In this document: positions 53,338-61,100 of the stretch, one piece after another
How positions within the stretch are numbered: the stretch's first letter is position 1
How the letters are laid out: each line of letters opens with the position of its first letter
Assembly (NCBI GenBank): GCA_040387475.1
Contig: JAZKDT010000019.1
Location: 132,195 to 196,194, forward strand
Source of the DNA: UBA4416 sp040387475
Lineage (GTDB): Bacteria; Bacteroidota; Bacteroidia; B-17B0; Aurantibacillaceae
Reading direction: 5' to 3'
DNA: 64,000 nt
Made by a program: the position numbers and the translations under genes
Notes under the pieces: model-generated
Told to the model about the DNA's origin: nothing
The model's input: the letters and a program-made list of their open reading frames with translations, nothing else
Database searches by the model: none

Positions 53338-54006
53338 TTACCAATAAGCCGGGCCAAATTTTTTTGTGATTTTTGATTTAGGTGCGGCCATATAAAATAT
53401 CTGATCAAACCAAATCAGGAGTTTGGGTGCCAATACAAAAGAGTTGAGCTTGTTACCCACAATATTTGTGTTTCTTAAAGCTAAACGGGCGCATACATCA
53501 ACTCCCAAACCTAACCATCTGGTTATTTTAAATTGTGCCGTAATCCCTGGTTCGTAAAATAACAATAAACGTTTCTTGGATTTTACAAGACGCAGGCCAT
53601 CATTGTATTGTGTCCAGTACATACCTGTGCCAACCTGAATGGGAACACTTAATTGCCAGCGCTTAGTTTTGTGAAAAACAAAATCGGCATAGTAACAAAA
53701 GTAACCAAACTTAAAATACTGATCAGTAAATCTTATATTTCCATAGACATCGGTAATCTGTTTTTCGTCAACAACTTCTGTACTCAGCCAGCTGTATCCA
53801 ATTCCCACACGTAGTTTGCGTCTGAAGCTTAGGCCTAGTCTCACCCCACTTACCTTGGTGGGAGAATTGTTCATGAACGAATAACGTGATTCCAAACGCG
53901 CATCAATGCTTGGTTTTGATTTTAAAAATACTTTGAATGTGTCAAGAAATTGAGCCTTTGCAAAAAAGGAAACAACTATGCATATGACCAGGATACAAAT
54001 TCTCAC
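53338..54006 (-). CDS. Secreted hypothetical protein, probable outer-membrane beta-barrel
   Basis: 222 residues with signal peptide (ending SFFAKAQ at about 19). The mature part alternates short hydrophobic strands and turns (VSGVRLGLSFRRKLRVGIGYSWLS, FKFGYFCYYADFVF, LSVPIQVGTGMYW, ITRWLGLGVDVCARLAL) and ends in Trp, all consistent with a small barrel. Unrecognised family. Transcribed divergently from recG with 84 bases between starts. Confidence 0.7.
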   Translation of the reverse strand: MRICILVICIVVSFFAKAQFLDTFKVFLKSKPSIDARLESRYSFMNNSPTKVSGVRLGLSFRRKLRVGIGYSWLSTEVVDEKQITDVYGNIRFTDQYFKFGYFCYYADFVFHKTKRWQLSVPIQVGTGMYWTQYNDGLRLVKSKKRLLLFYEPGITAQFKITRWLGLGVDVCARLALRNTNIVGNKLNSFVLAPKLLIWFDQIFYMAAPKSKITKKFGPAYW

Positions 54007-54090
54007 TTTACAAAAATAATGGAGAATGATTGTTTATAAATCAAGCTCTCAAAATTGTATTAACAGAGGATGTGTAGTAATTTTGCCGGG

Positions 54091-56199
54091 ATGATCTCTT
54101 CTTTTTTAGATACTCCTATTGGTTACCTGAAAGGTATTGGGCCACAGCGTGCAGAAGTGCTGCAAAAGGAGTTGTTTATTTTTACGTACAAAGATCTCAT
54201 TACACATTATCCGTTTAGGTATGTAGATCGAACGCACTTTCATAGTGTGAGAGAAGTGATTGAAGATTCGGCCTACTATCAGCTACGCGGACATATTATT
54301 GAAATTGATTTTGTTGGGGATAAGCGTACAAAGCGTTTAGTGGCTAAATTCAGAGATAGCTCGGGAGTTATTGAGCTGGTTTGGTTTCAGGGCGCTAAAT
54401 GGATGGCTGAGAAATTAAAATCAAATGCGGAGTATATTGTTTATGGGAAAGCAACCGCTTTTATGGGAAGATTTAACATGGCGCATCCCGAAATTGATAT
54501 TGTAACTCCAGAACTTTTATCGATCCAGTCTTCGTTTCAGTCGGTTTATCACAGCACCGAAAAGTTAAAATATCGTAACCTGGACAGTGATGGACTTCGT
54601 AAATGTTTACGCTTATTAACTATTCAGCTTAACGCTCAAAATATTTCAGAGAGTTTGACGCCAACAGTTATGACCGACTTTCATCTTATTTCAAAACTCG
54701 AAGCTTTAAAACAAATTCATTTTCCAGATTCGAAAGAATTATTAGAGAAAGCAAAATTCAGATTGAAATTTGAAGAATTGTTTTATGTACAGTTACGTTT
54801 ACTCCGTAGTAATTTGGTAAGACATCAAATGGTTCAGGGATTCGTATTTAATAAGGTAGGAGATGTATTCAATAATTTCTATAACCATCATTTGCCATTT
54901 CAATTAACTAATGCACAAAAACGGGTTGTTAAGGAAGTTAGAGTGGATATGGGATCAGGGAAACAGATGAGCAGGCTGGTGCAGGGTGATGTGGGAAGCG
55001 GAAAGACCCTGGTGGCTTTATTATGTATGTTGTTGGCAATTGATAATGGTTTTCAGTCGTGTTTAATGGCTCCTACTGAAATTTTGGCGAAGCAGCATTT
55101 TGCAACGATTTCTGAACTAGTTGAGCCTTTAGGTTTAAAAGTAGCTTTGCTCACCGGCTCTTCAAAAACAAAAGCACGCCGGGAATTGCATGCAGACCTG
55201 GAATCAGGTGGTATTCATATTTTAATTGGAACTCACGCCTTGATTGAAGATGTGGTTATATTTAAGAATTTAGGATTAGTGGTTATTGATGAACAACACC
55301 GGTTTGGAGTGGCACAGCGAGGTAAATTGCATAAAAAAAATACACAACCCCCGCATGTATTAATAATGACCGCCACGCCAATCCCCCGAACTTTAGCTAT
55401 GACACTTTATGGAGATCTGGATACTTCAGTAATCGATGAATTGCCACCCGGGCGTAAGCCAATTACAACTATGCATTTTATGGAAAGCCAACGCTTGCGA
55501 TTGATTGGCTTCATGAAACAGGAAATTGCATTAGGACGGCAGGTTTATATTGTTTATCCCTTAATCCAGGAAAGCGAGAAAATGGATTACCAAAATCTGC
55601 AAATGGGTTACGATGCCCTGTTGGATGATTTCCCTATTCCTCAATATCAGATAAGTATCGTACATGGTAAATTAAAGCCTGCTGAAAAGGAATTTGAAAT
55701 GCAGCGTTTTATAAAGCGTGAAACTCAAATCATGGTGGCAACTACCGTAATTGAGGTAGGCGTAAATATACCTAACGCCAGTGTGATGGTAATTGAGAGC
55801 GCCGAGCGGTTTGGTTTATCGCAGTTGCACCAATTAAGAGGGAGAGTAGGTCGTGGAGCCGATAAATCCTATTGTATTTTAATGACCTCCTACAAATTAG
55901 GTGCAGATAGTAAATTACGTATGGAAACCATGGTAAGGACCAATGACGGTTTTGAAATCAGTGAGGTGGATTTGAGATTGCGCGGACCCGGAGATTTGGA
56001 TGGAACGCAACAAAGCGGGGTCATTGATCTGAAGATAGCTGATTTGGCTCAGGACGGACAGATTTTACAACTGGCACGCTCTTCTGCCCAAGCTATTTTA
56101 AATGAAGATCCTCATTTATCAAGTCAGGAGAACCAGTTATTACTTCAACAGCTACAGTACCAGGGTAAAACAAGATCATCATGGAGTAAAATTGGATAG
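54091..56199 (+). CDS. recG: ATP-dependent DNA helicase RecG
   Basis: About 702 residues from MISSFLDTPIGYLKGIGPQRAEVL; an in-frame ATG at 54070 is possible. RecG unwinds stalled forks and branched DNA. The N-terminal wedge/OB domain (about 50-150) precedes the SF2 motor with Walker A GDVGSGKTLVALL (about 302), the TGSSKTKARR loop, DEQHRFGVAQR, TATPIPRTLAMT, TVIEVGVNIPNASVMVIESAERFGLSQLHQLRGRVGRG and the C-terminal DGFEISEVDLRLRGPGDL. Length fits the family. Confidence 0.97.
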   Translation: MISSFLDTPIGYLKGIGPQRAEVLQKELFIFTYKDLITHYPFRYVDRTHFHSVREVIEDSAYYQLRGHIIEIDFVGDKRTKRLVAKFRDSSGVIELVWFQGAKWMAEKLKSNAEYIVYGKATAFMGRFNMAHPEIDIVTPELLSIQSSFQSVYHSTEKLKYRNLDSDGLRKCLRLLTIQLNAQNISESLTPTVMTDFHLISKLEALKQIHFPDSKELLEKAKFRLKFEELFYVQLRLLRSNLVRHQMVQGFVFNKVGDVFNNFYNHHLPFQLTNAQKRVVKEVRVDMGSGKQMSRLVQGDVGSGKTLVALLCMLLAIDNGFQSCLMAPTEILAKQHFATISELVEPLGLKVALLTGSSKTKARRELHADLESGGIHILIGTHALIEDVVIFKNLGLVVIDEQHRFGVAQRGKLHKKNTQPPHVLIMTATPIPRTLAMTLYGDLDTSVIDELPPGRKPITTMHFMESQRLRLIGFMKQEIALGRQVYIVYPLIQESEKMDYQNLQMGYDALLDDFPIPQYQISIVHGKLKPAEKEFEMQRFIKRETQIMVATTVIEVGVNIPNASVMVIESAERFGLSQLHQLRGRVGRGADKSYCILMTSYKLGADSKLRMETMVRTNDGFEISEVDLRLRGPGDLDGTQQSGVIDLKIADLAQDGQILQLARSSAQAILNEDPHLSSQENQLLLQQLQYQGKTRSSWSKIG

Positions 56200-56206
56200 G
56201 GAACTT

Positions 56207-56250
56207 AAAATATCCTAAAAAAATAAAGCTGATTTTACCGGATATTTTTT
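56207..56250 (+). terminator. Possible terminator after recG
   Basis: AAAATATCC (56207-56215) pairs with GGATATTTT (56240-56248) around a 24-base loop, followed by T-rich sequence. The stem has few G/C pairs, so confidence is low. Confidence 0.35.
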
Positions 56251-56267
56251 TATTCTAAAAAAAACCT

Positions 56268-56275
56268 TATTTTTG
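56268..56275 (+). promoter_or_regulatory. -7 promoter box of the small secreted protein gene
   Basis: TATTTTTG matches TAnnTTTG and ends 20 bases before the ATG at 56296. No obvious -33 element. Confidence 0.4.
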
Positions 56276-56295
56276 GTATAGCTAAAACTTTAAAA

Positions 56296-56595
56296 ATGAA
56301 GACATTAGTTTTTATTTACTTATTTTTATTTGCTTCCCTAATTAAGGTGCATGCGAATACAGAACCGCATTCACAGCCGCAGCCAAAAGCGCAGCAAACG
56401 CAACCCCCAAAAGATTGTGTTAAACATCCTCAGATTGTTAAACCTCACACGGCAGAAAGACCAAAAGTGGCTGAAAAAGTGGTAAAAACATTGCCTTACA
56501 GAGGCGGTGGAAGTTCAATTCCTCATTTCAGCGTTTTAAATTTCATCAATTTCTTTTACACAAAAGATACTTTAGATAATCTTCACGTTATGTAA
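56296..56595 (+). CDS. Small secreted Pro/Gln/Lys-rich protein
   Basis: 99 residues. Signal peptide (LVFIYLFLFASLIKVHA), then a Gln/Pro/Lys-rich low-complexity segment (EPHSQPQPKAQQTQPPKDC) and a basic stretch ending PYRGGGSSIPHFSVLNF. Only one Cys in the mature part. No domain recognised. It sits five bases before a second secreted protein and probably shares its transcript; a chaperone or inhibitor role would be a guess. Confidence 0.6.
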   Translation: MKTLVFIYLFLFASLIKVHANTEPHSQPQPKAQQTQPPKDCVKHPQIVKPHTAERPKVAEKVVKTLPYRGGGSSIPHFSVLNFINFFYTKDTLDNLHVM

Positions 56596-56600
56596 TTCAA

Positions 56601-57206
56601 ATGTTTCGCTTCGTTAGTTTTTTTGTCATTTTATTTTCTTCTGCCTTACTACACGCAAGCGATTCTTTATACCTCAAACTTCATTTTGTTTATGGCTCAA
56701 AACCCATGTCTGCTTATAAGCATACAGAAGTGAAACAATTTGGTGGCATTCATGGCGGCCATGTTTACATTGAGTTAGAAAATAAGATTATTAGTTTTGG
56801 AACCAACAAAGGCAAATGGCATGTGTTTCCACACAAAAGTAAAAGTGCCGGAAAATATAGAGTGGACAGAGATCTCACCTGGCATGGCGACACCGCTCCA
56901 AAAAAAATCACCACAATTATAATTCCTGTTACCAAAGAGCAATTCAATAAATTAAAGCAGGCTGAAAAAACTTATTTTGAGCAAACACCTTACGATTATG
57001 CTTTTTTTGGTATGCGCTGCGCAGCAGGAGCTTATGATATGTTGAGTAAAGCTGAGGTGTGTAAACGCAAATCACGCTTTGGAACTATCTCTAAAAATTT
57101 TTATCCAAAACGTTTAAGGGTAAAATTATTAAAAAGGGCGCAAAAAGAACATTGGGCTGTTGTTAAACAAGAAGGAAGAAAGAGTAGAAAGTGGGAGAGG
57201 GATTAA
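56601..57206 (+). CDS. Secreted protein with possible circularly permuted NlpC/P60 (papain-like) fold
   Basis: 201 residues. Signal peptide (ending LLHAS, about residue 19). The mature part has FGGIHGGHVYIELENKIISFG, then about 80 residues later YDYAFFGMRCAAGAYDML. A His in a beta-strand that precedes a Cys at the start of a helix is the order seen in circularly permuted NlpC/P60-like proteins (YiiX, LRAT, PPPDE groups), which are hydrolases or acyltransferases. The C-terminus is strongly basic (KLLKRAQKEHW ... GRKSRKWERD). No database support was available, so the fold is a hypothesis. Confidence 0.6.
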   Translation: MFRFVSFFVILFSSALLHASDSLYLKLHFVYGSKPMSAYKHTEVKQFGGIHGGHVYIELENKIISFGTNKGKWHVFPHKSKSAGKYRVDRDLTWHGDTAPKKITTIIIPVTKEQFNKLKQAEKTYFEQTPYDYAFFGMRCAAGAYDMLSKAEVCKRKSRFGTISKNFYPKRLRVKLLKRAQKEHWAVVKQEGRKSRKWERD

Positions 57207-57301
57207 TCTTCATTTTTTTATTATGCAGTTAAGGAGTTTTTGAGTGCCAAGAAAACATTCTTCACTTGTAGCTCTTTAACTCTAAACTGTGTTTGGATGT
57301 T

Positions 57302-58018
57302 CTACCTCAAATCAAATAAATTCTCCACACCAATATAGCGGCTCACCGTAAAACCTTCGGCATAATCTGCATTAATAGCCCGCCCAAATAAGGAAGCCTT
57401 TGCTTTCACATTTTCCATGAAATTTTTAGAAGAGATTGGTGTTTGCGGTTCTTCGGAATTAGGATCAAAAAACTGCGACGAGAAAGCCATAATGGATTCC
57501 ATTTTTTTATCCATATGACTGGTGATATCGATCACAAAATCGGGTTCAATAAAATGATCCTGGATGTAATGGTATATTGCTTTTGGTCGCCATGCAACTT
57601 GTGTGATATCGTTTTCTCTTGTTTTAATTTTTATGAGTCCACTGTAAAAGCAGGCATCGGCCGTGAGCTTTGCTGCACGCCCATGATCCGGATGCCTGTC
57701 TGTAATGGCATTACACAACACAATCTCCGGTTGGTACTTACGGATCATTTGAATGATTTGTTTTTGATGCGCTTCATTATTTTCAAAAAAACCATCAGCC
57801 ATTTGCAATTGTTCTCTTACCGCAAGGCCTAAAATTTTTGCAGAGGCATTAGCTTCCTGGGTTCTTAGTTCGGCACTTCCACGGGTTCCCAATTCACCCC
57901 GTGTTAAATCTAAAATACCTACTTTTTTTCCTAATGCAATGTGTTTTAATATAGTTCCGGACGCAGATAATTCAACATCGTCGGGGTGAATGCCTATGGC
58001 TAATATATCTAGTTTCAT
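57302..58018 (-). CDS. bshB1: Bacillithiol biosynthesis deacetylase BshB1
   Basis: 238 residues from MKLDILAIGIHPDDVELSASG. Zinc-dependent LmbE/GlcNAc-PI deacetylase that removes the acetyl group of GlcNAc-malate in bacillithiol synthesis. HPDD (metal/catalytic), LTRGELGTRGSAELRTQEA and DRHPDHGRAAKL, with its HPDH metal site, are diagnostic for BshB1. The longer reading frame to 58072 only translates intergenic repeat. Other bsh genes are not in the window. Confidence 0.94.
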   Translation of the reverse strand: MKLDILAIGIHPDDVELSASGTILKHIALGKKVGILDLTRGELGTRGSAELRTQEANASAKILGLAVREQLQMADGFFENNEAHQKQIIQMIRKYQPEIVLCNAITDRHPDHGRAAKLTADACFYSGLIKIKTRENDITQVAWRPKAIYHYIQDHFIEPDFVIDITSHMDKKMESIMAFSSQFFDPNSEEPQTPISSKNFMENVKAKASLFGRAINADYAEGFTVSRYIGVENLFDLR

Positions 58019-58034
58019 TTTTTTCTTTTTATTT

Positions 58035-58100
58035 TCTCGACTTCGCTCGAACTGACAAATGTAAAAATACAACTTGTCTTCGAATCCGCTCAGACTGACA
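58035..58100. repeat. Two degenerate copies of a dispersed intergenic repeat
   Basis: TCTCGACTTCGCTCGAACTGACA (58035-58057) and TCTTCGAATCCGCTCAGACTGACA (58077-58100) share the core CTTCG..TC.GCTC..ACTGACA. Sequences of this shape occur between genes in many Bacteroidota genomes (from memory). Located between bshB1 and the alpha-2-macroglobulin gene. Confidence 0.55.
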
Positions 58101-58113
58101 TTTTATTTTTACG

Positions 58114-61100
58114 TTATTGTATCTCTCCCTGTTTTTTCACGGTTACCCATTTACCTGAAATGTGTGCAGTAACACTATTATCATACATCGCTTCACAATT
58201 AACACCGGGTAAATAATAGGTTCCATTATAGGACGCATTTAGTAATACTTTAAATGTTTTAGTAGCCCCGGCACCCAGATCAAAGTAGGAATACACACGA
58301 TCATCCCTGATATCCTGGTAAGTTGGAATATCCCCTTTTACAAAAGTCACATTATCCAAACGCTGGTTACGAATTTCCCAACCGCTTGCAAAAATTTGCG
58401 AAAGCGCTAAATTTCTGTAAATGCCTCTTATGCCGGGATTTTTAATAGTAACTTCCGCTACAAAATCAGTTCCCTGTTCAAGATTAGTGACATCTATCAG
58501 GCTTCCATTTAATGTTGTGTATTTTACTGACAATTCAAGATTACTGAATTTATCCGTTTCATTACCTGCTTTTGGAATTCCCTGTTTAATAATGCGTGCA
58601 AAAAGACTACCCCCACCTTTTACACTTACTTTTATTGGGGTTGAAGCATTTGCATTTTTCAATTCGATCATTTTGAACTTGGTTCTTGAAAAATCAGAAA
58701 CTGCAATGGTTTCATTGCCTATTTTTACATCTGCGCTTACAGTAGTATTGGCGCCATTTACTTTAGCATACTTGCTAATTGCCATTAAACAGTAGGCGGT
58801 AGATTGTGTACTAAACCAATAGTCGTTGTTGCCTAGTTTAGCGGCTAACGCTTTCACTTTTAAGAATGCGTTACTATTGTCTTTCAATAGTGTCATTGTT
58901 TCCAGGATCATGGCGTCATCCCGCTCCAAGCTGCCATAGGTGTAGTAGTAATCCTGGTATGCTTTCGCAGTTGAGGATACATTGGAGATCATTTTTTTAG
59001 CAACTTCTATTTGTCCAACCAATGCATACGTAGCTGATAAGCGCCATTTTGCTTCGGTACTTAAACTCGTTTTCTCCTTTAAACGATTCATAGCACCTAG
59101 CTCAGGAGCGCCTGCTAAAGCTAATGTATACAAGCGATAAGCCTGTGTTAAGTCTTCGCCATAGTAAGCTGTTTTGGTGTTGCTTGTATAATTTTGAGCT
59201 TTTTGTTTTTGGTAGCGTTTCCAGTTATCCAATAAGCCGTAAGGTAATGAATATCCTTTTATTTTAGCTTCAATTAAAAAATGACCTGCATAATTTGTTC
59301 CCCATTCATCGGCTGCATTTAATCCCGGCCAATAAGATAAACCACCACTGGAAGTCTGGAAGCCTTTTAATCGATTGATAGCAGCTTTAGTTGCATTATC
59401 AATAAATTTTTTCTGATTATCAGATAGATCACTGACGTCGTTTAAATATAAGCCCGCAAAAACCGATGAGGTAGTTTGTTCCACACAGCCATGAGGATAT
59501 TGCACTAAATACTCCAGACGTTGCGATAGATTAATAGGCGGCAGGGTTGAAAGTTCAAGAAATGCTTTATTGGTTCCGCTCATGCCAATAGGCGAGTAAT
59601 TAACTGATAAATTTTTAGATGAACTTAACACATATTCATCAGCTTCTGTTACACTTGGGTTATTGGCACGCACTGCAATTTCAATGGTTTCAGAAGCAGT
59701 CTCTCCCGCCCCTTTCGCTACAATTTTAATTTTGGAAACCCCTAAAGCATCTTTAATCTTTAATTTAAAATTGATTACTTTATCTCCAATTGAATTAAAA
59801 CTAACAGTTTGTGTATTACCTCCAATAGCCTCAGTAAATTTATCAGTGGTAATTGTTACAGTAGCATTCTTTACTTTTTTCTCCATGGCAAACACGGTCA
59901 CCGGTAAATCCACTTCTTCACCCGGACCTAACACTCGTGGTAAGGTTGATAAGATCATCAATGGTTTACGAACCGGCACGGCTTTTTCGATATTTCCGTA
60001 AGCGCCCTGGTAGCCTGCTACAACCATCACCCTTACTGAGCCAACATATTGCGGAATATCAATTTTGTGCGTAGCTGTTTCCCCTTTCTTTAAATGAAAT
60101 GGACCAACAAAACGCACCATTGGTTTAAAACGTAAAGCACTGTTCTCAGGCTTATTGTTCGCTGCGTCGTCACCACCGATAGATAAAATGCGACTCATTG
60201 CATTTCCAAAAGCACCAATGACATTGTCGTAAACATCCCATGTTTTTACGCCTAACGCTTCCTTCGCATAAAACGCTTTCCATGGATCAGGCGTTTTAAA
60301 ACGGGTGATATCTAACAAACCTTCATCAACAATAGCCAATGTGTAAGCCATTTCTTTTCCGCTTGCTTCACTTACTTTAACTATTTCCTGACTCTCAGGT
60401 TTCCATACAGCTTCGGTTTTGATCTGTGGTTTTAATATCGTGTTTTCATCTTTTACCATCAAGGAAGCAACACCGTATAAGCGAATAGGAAGATCATTGA
60501 TTGTTTGTGCATGAGGTTGAATCAGATGTACAAACACGTATATGTTTGGCGTCATTTCTTTAGTTACAGTAAACTCATAATCTGTAACGCCCTGTTTGGT
60601 TTCTATCCATTTGCTTAATAGGGTACGACTACCATTCTCTATATTAATCAAAGCTCTTCCGCCCTGAGGACTAGGAATAGAAATTTTCGCTTTGTCGCCA
60701 ACTTTGTATTCATCTTTATCGGTATTAACAGTTAACACATTGCTGCCTTCATTCCCTTTCGGTGATTTTCCCGCCCAGCTAGGCCAATCAATAAATATGA
60801 TCTTGCCACAGGCGTGGCCGCTTTCCACATCTTTTATGTAAACTAAATAGCGGCCCCAGGATGGTTGGTTAACACGCAATTTGAAATTTGCCTTTCCGTT
60901 GGAAGAAGAAATAGATTCGGTATACACCGGTTGGTGATAGTTACTCCCAATATATGACGATAGATCCTGGTTATAATTATCCCACCACCAACGCCAGTCT
61001 AATTTGTATACTTTTACTTCTATGTTAGAGCGAGAAGTAGCTTTACCAAATTCGTCAACGGTAGCAATCTGGATATTATGGTCCATATCTGTTTCTAAAT

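Noticed and set aside
57443..57832. 129-residue frame opposite bshB1
   Set aside because: Antisense shadow of the conserved deacetylase; no recognisable domain.
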